A stretch of DNA of 38,739 nucleotides. It comes from Chlamydiia bacterium (GTDB lineage: Bacteria; Chlamydiota; Chlamydiia; Chlamydiales; JAAKFR01). The position numbers and the translations under genes are program-made. Below the pieces are notes generated by a model. That model searched no databases, had not been told where the DNA came from, and worked only from the letters and a program-made list of their open reading frames with translations. Of the stretch, positions 1-8,903 are shown piece by piece. The first letter of the stretch is position 1. Each line of letters starts with the position of its first letter. The DNA is taken from positions 1-38,739 of the forward strand of contig JAGRNW010000003.1 of the NCBI GenBank assembly GCA_020440555.1. Reading direction: 5' to 3'.

Positions 1-65
1 TTTGTGTCAAAAAAAATTAATGTTTCATTTTCAAATACTTGGAAAATAAAGAGCAAAAAAAAGGG

Positions 66-117
66 GGAACTTCCGTTGTATTGCAGACACTCGATAGAAA
101 ACCGCGGAACTTCCGTT
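66..117. repeat. 12-bp direct repeat pair GGAACTTCCGTT
   Basis: GGAACTTCCGTT occurs at 66-77 and again, identical, at 106-117, an exact 40-bp period. The core GGAACTTCC is itself nearly palindromic (GGAA-C-TTCC), so each copy could be a half-turn-spaced protein-binding site. Nothing else in 1-220 looks like a gene: the only long reading frame there (4-258) starts at a GTG, has low-complexity lysine-rich content and runs into the 3' end of the phosphodiesterase gene. Function unknown. Confidence 0.5.
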
Positions 118-180
118 AAAAAGCATAAAGAGGTGCAAGCAAACTCACTGAATCCGAGGGAGAAAAACCCAAAACTCAGG
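116..180 (-). repeat. Dispersed stem-loop repeat, copy A
   Basis: On the minus strand this reads from CCTGAGTTTTGGGTT (ending at 180 on the plus strand) through a hairpin-forming centre. It shares AACCCAAAACTCAGG with the copies at 9884 and 38669, and GAATCCGAGG with the copy at 38669. It also shares a TGCAAGCAAACT block with the copy at 9884. It begins about 40 bases downstream of the phosphodiesterase stop codon, in the same orientation as that gene. Confidence 0.75.
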
Positions 181-220
181 TTTATAGTTTCGTTTCAAAT
201 ACTCTTGATAAAAGTCTCAA

Positions 221-1144
221 TTAAAAGTTTATTCTCATCCCCTGCTGGGGATAGATGAGTTGAATCCCAAGATCATTCGTGGTGTTAAGTTCAAGGCGGA
301 TGATGGTGCGCGCATCAGGAGAAGCGGCAAGTTCAGCTTTCATATGAGTGACTACCACTTTCAATCCATTCAATGCATCAAAAGGCACCTTTGCTTTTAG
401 CAGATGCAACTCTTCAAAAAATAATTGTGTATCAAGATGGCCATAAAGCTGCTTGTGAGCAGGATGTTTAGGAAAGGAACACTCAAGAAGCATCCCTTTT
501 AATTTTCCCGCTGCAAGAAGGGGAGCGATTCTGTTCCAAATTGTGTCGAGATAATTGACTTTTTCTAATTTATCCGAGCCAGTATCTCCAAAATAAAGAA
601 GATATTCATCATTGTATTCGATCAAGAAAGCTGTTGAAGGATACTTGTGATGGGAGAGGTGGAAGGGCTCAACTTTCATTTTTGTATCAGGAATCAAAGT
701 TTGCTCTCCCACTGTAAGTCGAAGATACTTATAAAGGGGAACTTGAGGAGAGTTCCCCTCGTTACCATAGTTGGGCCATACTTTCCAATTAAACAAATGA
801 TCTCGAATCACATCAATTGTTGTATCAAGACCAAGAATAGTTTTAGGGGCATCATTCTGAGAATTAACCACCAACCCTGCAATATGATCAAGATGAGGAT
901 GAGAGATTACATAGGATTTGATTTGATGAATGAAAATATCTTCAGCCTGAGAAAGTTTTTTCCCATCCTCCGTTTCAATATCAGCAAAAGCCTGCTGTTC
1001 AACGGCTTTAAAGATTCCGCTGAGAAGAGTGCCCGCATCTAGAGCAATAAAATTGGCTGAAGTTGAGGGTGCCAAAAGATAGCCTGAAAGGTTATTTTCT
1101 GCAGGACCACCAGAACATCCCAAGACAATAAGCCTAAAACCCAT
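221..1144 (-). CDS. Class II 3',5'-cyclic-nucleotide phosphodiesterase (metallo-beta-lactamase fold)
   Basis: This 307-residue cytoplasmic protein has the metallo-beta-lactamase metal-binding motif SHPHLDHIAG (H82, H84, D86, H87). Downstream it has HLSHHKYPS (H162, H165, H166) and LLYFGDTGSD (D187), the layout of the PDEase_II family typified by yeast PDE1 and Vibrio CpdP. Family members hydrolyse cAMP or cGMP to the 5'-nucleotide with a two-metal centre. All metal ligands appear intact and there is no signal peptide. It starts 5 bases after the pckG stop, so it is the last gene of the helicase-mreB-pckG block. No adenylate cyclase is visible nearby, so the physiological substrate is open; another MBL-fold hydrolase is the main alternative. 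Confidence 0.85.
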   Translation of the reverse strand: MGFRLIVLGCSGGPAENNLSGYLLAPSTSANFIALDAGTLLSGIFKAVEQQAFADIETEDGKKLSQAEDIFIHQIKSYVISHPHLDHIAGLVVNSQNDAPKTILGLDTTIDVIRDHLFNWKVWPNYGNEGNSPQVPLYKYLRLTVGEQTLIPDTKMKVEPFHLSHHKYPSTAFLIEYNDEYLLYFGDTGSDKLEKVNYLDTIWNRIAPLLAAGKLKGMLLECSFPKHPAHKQLYGHLDTQLFFEELHLLKAKVPFDALNGLKVVVTHMKAELAASPDARTIIRLELNTTNDLGIQLIYPQQGMRINF

Positions 1145-1149
1145 CGTAT

Positions 1150-2949
1150 TTATCCTTGCAGTCTTCTTTCAATCCGGGTGCATTGATCAGAGATTTCTTG
1201 AGGAAGATGAGGGCCGAATAAAGAAAAATATTTCCGGGCTCCTTTGATCTCTTGGAGCCATTCCTCTTTTGAAACCTTCAGCAGGGAGGCCATAGCATTT
1301 TTATGAAGATTGAGACCAGATAAATCAAGAGCTGCTTGAGAGGGGAGAATTCCAATGGGAGTTTCTTCTCCTTTTCCTTTGCCATCTATTCGTTCGAAGA
1401 TCCATTTGAGGATACGCACATTCTGACCGAACCCTGGCCAGAGGAATTCATGATCTTCTCCTTTTCGGAACCAGTTGACTGAATAGATACGAGGGAGTTT
1501 GTCGGGAGTGGTTTTTGTTCCCATGTAAAGCCAATGTGCAAAGTAATCTCCCATATTGTAACCGCAAAACGGAAGCATTGCGAATGGATCATGCCTGAGT
1601 TCTCCTACTTTGCCAGTAGCAGCTGCCGTTTTTTCCGAGTTAACCATACATCCCATCAATACTCCATGGTTCCAATCAAGAGCCTCAAACACAAGAGGAG
1701 TCGTTGTGGAGCGCCTCCCTCCAAAAATGAGAGCAGAGATCGGAACACCCTCAGGGTCTTCCCAGTTAGAATCCATAACAGGACATTGATTTGCAGGAGC
1801 TGTGAACCGTGAATTAGGATGAGCAGCAGGGTTAGGAGAATCCGGTGACCACTTCTGCCCCAACCAATTTGTTAACAGGGGAGGTGTCTCCTTTGTCATT
1901 CCCTCCCACCAAATGTCTTGGTCAGGTGTCAAAGCTACATTGGTGAAAATCGAATTGCGGGAACAAGTGACCATTGCATTGGGATTTGATTCCTCTGATG
2001 TTCCTGGTGCAACACCAAAAAATCCGGACTCGGGATTGATCGCATAAAGACGACCATTATCGGCAAATTTCATCCAAGCGATATCATCACCCACTGTTTC
2101 GATGCTCCAGCCAGGAAGCACAGATTGCATCATCGCAAGATTTGTTTTGCCACAGGCACTAGGAAAGGCTGCAGCGATATATTTTTTTCTCCCTTCCGGA
2201 TTGGTAAGTCCCAGAATCAACATATGTTCTGCCATCCATCCATCATCACGTCCCATGCGAGAGGCGATGCGAAGGGCAAAGCATTTTTTTCCAAGAAGAG
2301 CATTCCCTCCATATCCGCTTCCAAATGACCAGATGCTCCTTTCTTCAGGAAAATGAACAATTCTTGTTTCTTCGGGACGACAAGGCCAAGGAACATCTTT
2401 TTCCCCAATTTTTAAAGGAGATCCAACAGAATGAAGACCTTTAATGAAAGGACCATCTTCCAAAATGGCTAACACATCTTCCCCCATACGGGTCATGATT
2501 CGCATATTGACGACAATATAAGGAGAATCAGTGATTTCAATTCCAATATGAGAGATACTAGATCCAAGGGGACCCATACTATAGGGAATGACGTAAAGAG
2601 TACGCCCCCTCATGCATCCACGAAATAGCTTTGTCAATGTCTCTTTCATTTCATTAGGATCTGCCCAATGATTGGTGGGACCTGCTTCTTCTTTTGTTTT
2701 AGAGCAAATGAATGTTCGGTCCTCTACACGAGCAACGTCCTTAGGGTTAGAGCGAGCTAAAAAACTATTTGGGCGTTTTTCATCATTAAGCGGAATGAAT
2801 GTGCCATTTTTTACCATTTCTTTGCAGAGGGAAGCTGCTTCGAGTTCGCTTCCATTACAAAAATGCACTCGATTCGGTTGACAAAGTTCGACAACTTCTT
2901 CGATCCATTGCTTTAATTGTTGATTGAATAAGGTTTCAATTCGTAACAT
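1150..2949 (-). CDS. pckG: Phosphoenolpyruvate carboxykinase (GTP)
   Basis: This 599-residue cytosolic enzyme has the full length of the GTP-dependent PEPCK family. It interconverts oxaloacetate plus GTP with phosphoenolpyruvate, CO2 and GDP. The kinase-1 P-loop [12 protein letters not shown] contains the reactive cysteine of the family (C266) and lysine K268. Other family blocks present are MRIMTRMG near residue 149, [28 protein letters not shown] and the C-terminal [16 protein letters not shown]. The gene lies 2 bases downstream of mreB and 5 bases upstream of the phosphodiesterase, all on the minus strand, so co-transcription is likely. The mreB-pckG adjacency is, from memory, conserved in Chlamydia trachomatis (CT709-CT710). 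No oddities seen. Confidence 0.97.
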   Translation of the reverse strand: MLRIETLFNQQLKQWIEEVVELCQPNRVHFCNGSELEAASLCKEMVKNGTFIPLNDEKRPNSFLARSNPKDVARVEDRTFICSKTKEEAGPTNHWADPNEMKETLTKLFRGCMRGRTLYVIPYSMGPLGSSISHIGIEITDSPYIVVNMRIMTRMGEDVLAILEDGPFIKGLHSVGSPLKIGEKDVPWPCRPEETRIVHFPEERSIWSFGSGYGGNALLGKKCFALRIASRMGRDDGWMAEHMLILGLTNPEGRKKYIAAAFPSACGKTNLAMMQSVLPGWSIETVGDDIAWMKFADNGRLYAINPESGFFGVAPGTSEESNPNAMVTCSRNSIFTNVALTPDQDIWWEGMTKETPPLLTNWLGQKWSPDSPNPAAHPNSRFTAPANQCPVMDSNWEDPEGVPISALIFGGRRSTTTPLVFEALDWNHGVLMGCMVNSEKTAAATGKVGELRHDPFAMLPFCGYNMGDYFAHWLYMGTKTTPDKLPRIYSVNWFRKGEDHEFLWPGFGQNVRILKWIFERIDGKGKGEETPIGILPSQAALDLSGLNLHKNAMASLLKVSKEEWLQEIKGARKYFSLFGPHLPQEISDQCTRIERRLQG

Positions 2950-2951
2950 TT

Positions 2952-4049
2952 TTAAATCATCGCCTTTCGTTTTTTGAACTTATCAAGGTGTTCTAAAGCC
3001 TTTCCTGTTCCTAAACAAACAGCAAGGAGAGGATGAGGCGCTTGGATCACAGGAAGACCTGTATCTTTTGTGAGCGCCTTATCGAGTCCCTTGATGAGTG
3101 CGCCTCCACCTGCTAAAACCATCCCCCGTTCAACCAGATCGGCAGAAAGCTCGGGAGGACACTTTTCCAAAGTGAGACGAACGCATTCGACAATTTGTTG
3201 AATCGGTTCGGCAAGGCATTCTCGGATCTCTACAGAATTAATACGTTTTGTCACAGGTAAACCTGCCACTTGGTCTCGTCCCTTGACCTCCATTTCAAGC
3301 TCCTTATCTCCAAGAGGAAAGGCGGAACCGATCGTGATTTTAATTTCTTCAGCTGTCCTTGGTCCAATCATTAAGTTATAAGTGCGGCGCATATAGTTAA
3401 TGATGCACTCATCAAACTCATCACCGGCAATTCTCAATGAGCGAGATTCAACAATCCCTCCAAGAGAAATGATAGCTATTTCTGTTGTACCACCTCCGAT
3501 ATCAATAATCATTGATGCTGCGGGGTCATGGACAGGGAGGTCAACACCGATCGCTGCGGCCATTGGTTCTTCTATTAAGATGACCTCTTGAGCACCAGCG
3601 TGAAGGGCTGAATCTTCAACGGCTCTTTTTTCAACTCCGGTGATCCCAGAGGGGACAGCGATGAGGATTTTTGGTCGAAAAAGACTCCGTGTGGGAGTCA
3701 CTTTTTTGATTAACGCTTTGAGCATTCCCTCAGCAATCTCAAAGTCGGCGATTACTCCATCTTTCATGGGACGGACTGCATGGATTTTTCGAGGGGTTTT
3801 TCCAAGCATTGCTTTGGCTTTGTGCCCCACCGCCAGAACATCGTTTGTCACAGAGTCGATCGCAACAACCGAAGGTTCACTTAAAACAATTCCCTTACCT
3901 CGTACAAAAACCAACGTATTGGCTGTCCCCAAATCAATCCCAATATCATTGGAGAAAAATCCAAAAAACTTGTCGAGTCGATGAAAGGGGAGCTTTCTGA
4001 TTTTTAGGGTTTCAATAATTGATTTTAACCCTGATAAAGATTTACTCAT
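2952..4049 (-). CDS. mreB: Rod-shape actin homologue MreB
   Basis: This 365-residue protein belongs to the MreB/actin superfamily. The phosphate-1 loop [10 protein letters not shown] lies at about residues 36-45, the phosphate-2 loop [10 protein letters not shown] at 181-190, [10 protein letters not shown] at 159-168 and the C-terminal [15 protein letters not shown]-binding block is intact. An amino-terminal extension of about 35 residues precedes the actin fold, containing an amphipathic LDKFFGFF stretch that could bind membrane. In Chlamydiae, which lack FtsZ, MreB organises the septal peptidoglycan ring at division (family knowledge). The ATG at 4049 follows a GGAAAAG ribosome site. It sits between the SNF2 helicase (16-base gap) and pckG (2-base gap). 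Confidence 0.97.
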   Translation of the reverse strand: MSKSLSGLKSIIETLKIRKLPFHRLDKFFGFFSNDIGIDLGTANTLVFVRGKGIVLSEPSVVAIDSVTNDVLAVGHKAKAMLGKTPRKIHAVRPMKDGVIADFEIAEGMLKALIKKVTPTRSLFRPKILIAVPSGITGVEKRAVEDSALHAGAQEVILIEEPMAAAIGVDLPVHDPAASMIIDIGGGTTEIAIISLGGIVESRSLRIAGDEFDECIINYMRRTYNLMIGPRTAEEIKITIGSAFPLGDKELEMEVKGRDQVAGLPVTKRINSVEIRECLAEPIQQIVECVRLTLEKCPPELSADLVERGMVLAGGGALIKGLDKALTKDTGLPVIQAPHPLLAVCLGTGKALEHLDKFKKRKAMI

Positions 4050-4065
4050 AAAACTTTTCCATTAT

Positions 4066-7000
4066 TCATACCTGTAATAATTCCAATACCTCTTCCCATG
4101 TGAGCTTAGTATAAGCTTCATCGTCACACGAGACGACCTTTTTCACGAGCTCTTTTTTTCTGTTTTGCAAGCTAAGGATTTTTTCTTCAATTGTGTCGAG
4201 AGTAATAAGCTTATAGGAAGAAACTGATCTTGTTTGTCCGATTCTGTGAACTCGATCTGTTGCTTGATTCTCAACAGCTGGATTCCACCACATATCGTAG
4301 TGAATCACAGTATCGGCTCCCACAAGGTTAAGCCCCGATCCCCCCGCCTTTAATGAAACGAGAAATACAGGTATTTCAGAACTTTCATTAAATTTATTGA
4401 CGATTTGAATTCGATTTTTACTCGATCCATCAAGATAGGAGAATTTAATTCCCCTTGTCTGAAGATCATCTCGCATGATAGAAAGCATGCGCGTATATTG
4501 ACTAAAAATCACCGTTTTATGTCCGCTTTCGATGAGAGAAAGAAGGAGCTCGATCAACATATCATATTTAGCAGAATCCCCCTCTTCCACAGCTTCCTTG
4601 GCAAAGATGGCAGGATGGCAACAGATCTGTTTTAACCGAGTGAGAGTTGCAAGAACGTGGATTTGAACCTTATCAAATCCCTCTTTTTGAACGAGTCGAG
4701 AGAGCTCCTCTTTGGCCGATGCGGCGTAGGATTGATAGAGTTTTTTTTGTTCATCGCTGAGATGACAATGGTAGACAATTTCAGACACAGGGGGAAGGTC
4801 ATCCAATACATCCTCTTTCATTCGACGAAGAATGAAAGGGCCTATTTTTTTTCTTAGATTTTCGAGATTCGTCACTTCTTGAGAACTGTACACGCCACAG
4901 TTACGGATATATTTTTCGACAAATCGATCGTAGCTAGAAAGAAGTCCTGGCATTAAAAAATCAAACAATGACCAGAGTTCTTCTAAAGAATTTTCGATCG
5001 GCGTTCCAGTGAGAATCAGTTTGTGGGTAGCTCTGATTTGTTTCACCGACTTCGCATTCCGAGTTCCTCGATTTTTGATGTGTTGCGCTTCATCGAGAAT
5101 CACATAATTAAAGGTATATTCCTCATAGGTTTCGATATCTTTTTGTAATAGATTATAAGAAGTGATGAGCACATCATCCTCTTTGGCCGATTTAATGAGT
5201 TTTTTTCTCGTCTGAGGAACACCATCTACGACCAATACTTTTAAAGAGGGGTTAAATTTAGAAAATTCCTCTTTCCAATTATAGACGAGCGATGTTGGAC
5301 AAACAACTAAAGAAAGGCTCCTTTTATCCTCACGCATGGCCTGCGTTATGGCCGTGATAGCTTGCACCGTTTTTCCAAGCCCCATATCATCAGCCAAAAT
5401 CCCACCAAGATACATGGTTCTGATCCGCTCAAGCCATTTAACCCCTTCAATTTGATAGTTACGAAGACTGGCATTGATCTGAGACGGAATTTCAGAAGCA
5501 TGCATCGGTTTATCCCCCATCATCTGCTTTTGGATCTCTCTAAGCTTGGAAGATAGAGAAAATTTGACTGGAAGGCCTTTGAATTGATCAGGAGTCAGTG
5601 TAGTTAAGCTCCAGAGGGGAGATGAACTTCTGTGAGTAGAAAGCGTTTTAATCCCAATTTCGTCAAAAAGTTGAACAATGGGCCCTAACTTTTCGAGGTC
5701 CAACACAAGAATGCGAGGCAGTTTTCCTCCTTTTCCCCTCTTGCTGGCAGCATTTTGAGAAGAAAGCTCCAGATAGGTTTTATTGGCGGCTAGGCATTCC
5801 CATAAACGATCAACCGCCACTCCCTCAAGATAACCATTAACTTTGAAATCAACCTCATAATGAGAAATCATTTTTCCTTCTTTGAGTCTAAGTTCGAAGG
5901 AAGTCTCGTCATAGATGAATTGCTCGGAGAGATTTTCTGGACAATCAAAATCGACTCTGTCGGAATATTTAGGGATTATTTCGGTCATAAATTCAACGAT
6001 CTTTTTCTCACTTTTGACCTTGAATAGCCCTTCTGTCTCGTTGTAAACAAAGTCTTGAAAAATCGCTTCTAAAAGCTTTTTTTCTTCCACAAGATTTCTG
6101 GCGAGTATCCCATCTTTGGTCTCAAAAAGAGAAAGATGATTGTACTTGAGTTCACTAAAGGCAGCAGGAACTTCGGCATCCCCATAGAGAAAATAGAAAG
6201 AGGCTTCAAGTTCTCCATTAAGATAGTGCATTTTACACTTGGCTTTAAGAGGTTCGACATAAGGAAGCGTGACAATTTTTTTGATTTTACCCGGATTTTT
6301 TACGGTGGCATATGAACGCAAAACGGGCATCCCATTTTCGATGAATGTTCCAAATAGAGGTTCTGGAATGGTACAATGTTCGAAAGCTTTGATCTCACGC
6401 AAATGAATACGATGGATTTTGTCTAAAAATCGATAATAAGTATTTTGATAGATGATGCCAGGCCTGGTTGATTCAAAAAGAATTCCTTCGCCGGGAGAAA
6501 CATTGATATCATCGAGAACAATCATCGGTTTGAGTAACATCGTAGGAGCTGGAGTTTCGATTGTATCGATCTCAAACTCGATTTTGGCTGGAATGGTTGC
6601 AAAACAAACAGGCTCTTCAAGATTGCCACAATAAAGAGAAGGAAGGGGCAACGATTCTTTGATTCTTCCAAGTGGTGGAGACGAGCCTGTCACAAATTCA
6701 TAGCTTTTAGCTAAAATGGCCCCGAGGATTTCCTTGTCAAGCTCTGCAACTCGAAGATATTTTTCTTCCGGACTGCCATAGAATTTCGCATGATCGGCGA
6801 TCAGTTTTAAAATCTCCCATTCGTTGCTGCTGAACGAACGAGGAGTGAAGAGATATTTTTTTCCTGAAATTTTAATAGGTTCATGGTATTTAACAGCATC
6901 GATGAAGGCCTTGAGATTAGGTAAAGAGAGAGGCTTTGAACGGGAAGGGAGACGGAGTACCAGTTGGATTTGAATAGGGTTTTCTGCAGTAAAAATTTCT

Positions 7001-7548
7001 AAATCATTACCTATAAAAATCACAGCCAACTGAGCATGATCCTCCTCAAGAGGATCTTCCGGAAGAAAGAAAGGAGAAGAACCAAGCACCTTGGCTGCTT
7101 GGATATATTCTGCAAGTATTTCTTTTTGAAAGGCATGTCCATATCGCTCTTTTTCTTTTGTAACTGCCTCCTCAATGGTTTTCTGCAATTCTTCTTTTTC
7201 TTCTTCTTCTAATTTTTCCAAAGGGTCATCAGTCTCCTTCGAATAGTTGACAACAATCTTGTTCAGGTGTTTCTCTAAATAGAAGATCAGTGCGGCGATG
7301 TGTTGACAGTCATAGGTATAGGTACAGTCGCAGTTAGAATCAACGGCAGCAGATTCGTTCCTATCGATCTCAAACTCACACTCGTAAGTATTTTCAAAAG
7401 TTCCCTGCACCTTAGCGGCAAGACGAATAGTTCCAGAATCAAGATAAATGATCTTGGCGCTGATTCCATTTTCTTTTTCGAAGAGTTCCTTTCCTTCTTT
7501 TAAAACTGAAGAGGAAAAGTCTTGTTTGAGTTTACGAAAATTGAGCAT
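4066..7548 (-). CDS. SNF2-family helicase with SWIM zinc finger
   Basis: This 1160-residue protein has an N-terminal SWIM zinc finger (C73, C75, C81, H83) followed by a long family-specific middle region. The SNF2 ATPase occupies roughly residues 690-1150: ILADDMGLGKT (Walker A, near 720), VILDEAQH (motif II, near 813) and LTGTPIENS (motif III). The C-terminal helicase lobe ends with DRVHRIGQTRSVSSYKL. It belongs to the bacterial SNF2/RapA-like ATPases that translocate on double-stranded DNA; partner and substrate are unknown. It heads the block helicase-mreB-pckG-phosphodiesterase. From memory, C. trachomatis has the same helicase-mreB-pckA order (CT708-CT710). The 205 bases upstream hold the MOMP terminator and presumably this operon's promoter, which I could not assign confidently. 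Confidence 0.95.
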   Translation of the reverse strand: MLNFRKLKQDFSSSVLKEGKELFEKENGISAKIIYLDSGTIRLAAKVQGTFENTYECEFEIDRNESAAVDSNCDCTYTYDCQHIAALIFYLEKHLNKIVVNYSKETDDPLEKLEEEEKEELQKTIEEAVTKEKERYGHAFQKEILAEYIQAAKVLGSSPFFLPEDPLEEDHAQLAVIFIGNDLEIFTAENPIQIQLVLRLPSRSKPLSLPNLKAFIDAVKYHEPIKISGKKYLFTPRSFSSNEWEILKLIADHAKFYGSPEEKYLRVAELDKEILGAILAKSYEFVTGSSPPLGRIKESLPLPSLYCGNLEEPVCFATIPAKIEFEIDTIETPAPTMLLKPMIVLDDINVSPGEGILFESTRPGIIYQNTYYRFLDKIHRIHLREIKAFEHCTIPEPLFGTFIENGMPVLRSYATVKNPGKIKKIVTLPYVEPLKAKCKMHYLNGELEASFYFLYGDAEVPAAFSELKYNHLSLFETKDGILARNLVEEKKLLEAIFQDFVYNETEGLFKVKSEKKIVEFMTEIIPKYSDRVDFDCPENLSEQFIYDETSFELRLKEGKMISHYEVDFKVNGYLEGVAVDRLWECLAANKTYLELSSQNAASKRGKGGKLPRILVLDLEKLGPIVQLFDEIGIKTLSTHRSSSPLWSLTTLTPDQFKGLPVKFSLSSKLREIQKQMMGDKPMHASEIPSQINASLRNYQIEGVKWLERIRTMYLGGILADDMGLGKTVQAITAITQAMREDKRSLSLVVCPTSLVYNWKEEFSKFNPSLKVLVVDGVPQTRKKLIKSAKEDDVLITSYNLLQKDIETYEEYTFNYVILDEAQHIKNRGTRNAKSVKQIRATHKLILTGTPIENSLEELWSLFDFLMPGLLSSYDRFVEKYIRNCGVYSSQEVTNLENLRKKIGPFILRRMKEDVLDDLPPVSEIVYHCHLSDEQKKLYQSYAASAKEELSRLVQKEGFDKVQIHVLATLTRLKQICCHPAIFAKEAVEEGDSAKYDMLIELLLSLIESGHKTVIFSQYTRMLSIMRDDLQTRGIKFSYLDGSSKNRIQIVNKFNESSEIPVFLVSLKAGGSGLNLVGADTVIHYDMWWNPAVENQATDRVHRIGQTRSVSSYKLITLDTIEEKILSLQNRKKELVKKVVSCDDEAYTKLTWEEVLELLQV

Positions 7549-7697
7549 CTATCGCTATCCAGTTAACAACTCCTTCTGTTTTTACTTTAGTTTTGAGGAC
7601 AAAGCAATGAAAAAATCACCTTGTTTTTTAGTTTTGCAATTCCCTCTGAAAGTTATCCTTTTAATGACTCATATCACATCCTGAAAATTGGGACAAA

Positions 7698-7734
7698 AAA
7701 AAAGCCGAAGGGCGCTTTGCCCTTCGGCTTTTTT
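7698..7734 (-). terminator. Strong rho-independent terminator after the MOMP-like gene
   Basis: A perfect 16-bp stem runs from AAAAAAGCCGAAGGGC at 7698-7713 to its complement at 7719-7734 around a 5-base loop (GCTTT). On the minus strand it is followed by a T-run from the A tract at 7695-7703, about 20 bases after the MOMP-like stop codon. The A/T arms make it potentially bidirectional, but no plus-strand gene reads into it. Confidence 0.93.
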
Positions 7735-7753
7735 AGTCACATCATCTCAAAGA

Positions 7754-8797
7754 TTAGAAGGTAACCTTTGCACGGACAAACAATCCATCAAAACCGAGGC
7801 TTTGCATGTTACGATTGATAGTAATCGTCTCGCCTTGGTTAATATAGTCTACGAAATCAGACACATTAAACCAATGTTGGAACTCATACCCAATCGCTAG
7901 ACTGAGATCAGCGCACCAGCAATCAGAAAAGATATTATCCCATGAGAAACCAAAACGGTAATTAAAGACACTGACCATTCTCCAGCAATTATCTTCACAA
8001 AGCTTAGCTCTTACATCATTTACTCCGCCTGTATCAATGGTTGTATAACAAGTACGTCGATCAAATTTTCCTAAAAGAACATCGTAAGAAAATTCTCCAA
8101 AGAAACTTAGGCAGCACCAAAGATCATAAGATGCTCCGAAACCAAGATCCACTCCATATGCAGACATATCAACCTTTTCTTTCACACGAACACCCCCCGT
8201 TGAGAATGGAGTGATACTTGTTGAGTAGTCAGTATTGTACTTTTGATCAATGTAAGCAATCTTTAGTCCGCCAAAAAAGTAGGGATCGATGCAATTGCAC
8301 CAATTTGGACGATAACCAGCAAGCAAATCAACAACATTGTAGTCGAGCTCATACTTGCCTCGTGCATAAGCAAGAGCACCCTGAGTGACTTGTCCAAAAT
8401 CACCAACAATTCGTGTCCCCGCTAGACCACCAGCAGAGTTTGTAGTTTTACTTGATTGACAATTTCTGTAGTAAGTATAACGAAAATCAAAATACAGATC
8501 GCACCAATCCTTAAGAATTCCTACTCTAAAACCACTTTGGTAGTCAGGACAAACATGAGAAACTTTACCAATTGAATCTGCTTGATTCCAAGGCACTGCG
8601 TAATCAAGATCTGCTCTTCGGGTATTCCAATAAAGATAGTCTGCATAGACTCCCCAATCAGAACAAAAAGAAGGACAACAATCGTCATAACAACAATCAT
8701 TCGATGGACAAGGAGAACAATTCGTCCCCGCTCTCAGACTTCCACATAGCACTAGCGGAAGCAACAAACAAAAAAGAGAAATTTTTTTCAATGACAT
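7754..8797 (-). CDS. Cysteine-rich MOMP-like outer-membrane protein (Legionella_OMP type)
   Basis: This 347-residue predicted beta-barrel begins with a clear signal peptide (KKISLFCLLLPLVLCG) and ends in F, as outer-membrane proteins do. Just after the signal peptide it has a cysteine-rich stretch (CSPC, CC, CC, FC) and then ADYLYWNTRRADLDYA, which resembles the start of the Legionella major outer-membrane protein family found in many copies in Simkania and Waddlia. Aromatic-rich alternating strands fill the rest, and paired cysteines (WCNC, WCCL, CWC) recur to the C-terminus. That pattern suggests disulfide cross-linking in the chlamydial envelope. I chose the ATG at 8797 over an in-frame ATG at 8812 because GTAGG lies at ribosome-site distance and the signal peptide then starts cleanly. 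It has its own promoter and terminator. Confidence 0.9.
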   Translation of the reverse strand: MSLKKISLFCLLLPLVLCGSLRAGTNCSPCPSNDCCYDDCCPSFCSDWGVYADYLYWNTRRADLDYAVPWNQADSIGKVSHVCPDYQSGFRVGILKDWCDLYFDFRYTYYRNCQSSKTTNSAGGLAGTRIVGDFGQVTQGALAYARGKYELDYNVVDLLAGYRPNWCNCIDPYFFGGLKIAYIDQKYNTDYSTSITPFSTGGVRVKEKVDMSAYGVDLGFGASYDLWCCLSFFGEFSYDVLLGKFDRRTCYTTIDTGGVNDVRAKLCEDNCWRMVSVFNYRFGFSWDNIFSDCWCADLSLAIGYEFQHWFNVSDFVDYINQGETITINRNMQSLGFDGLFVRAKVTF

Positions 8798-8831
8798 ATG
8801 GCAACCTACCATTTTTAGTTCAATACCCCCA

Positions 8832-8860
8832 CGTATATGATATAGGTGGAATTTTGTAAA
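8832..8860 (-). promoter_or_regulatory. Sigma-70-type promoter for the MOMP-like gene
   Basis: On the minus strand TTTACA (855-860) and TATACG (832-837) are separated by exactly 17 bases, 35 bases upstream of the chosen start codon. This is consistent with a housekeeping (sigma66) promoter for a highly expressed porin. No experimental support. Confidence 0.55.
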
Positions 8861-8903
8861 TAGAATTTGATGTTATTTTCATAATTTTTTATCCTCTCGT
8901 TTT

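Noticed and set aside
4-258. 84-codon open frame at the left end
   Set aside because: GTG start, low-complexity lysine-rich sequence, contains the dispersed repeat and overlaps the 3' end of the phosphodiesterase gene; no family resemblance.
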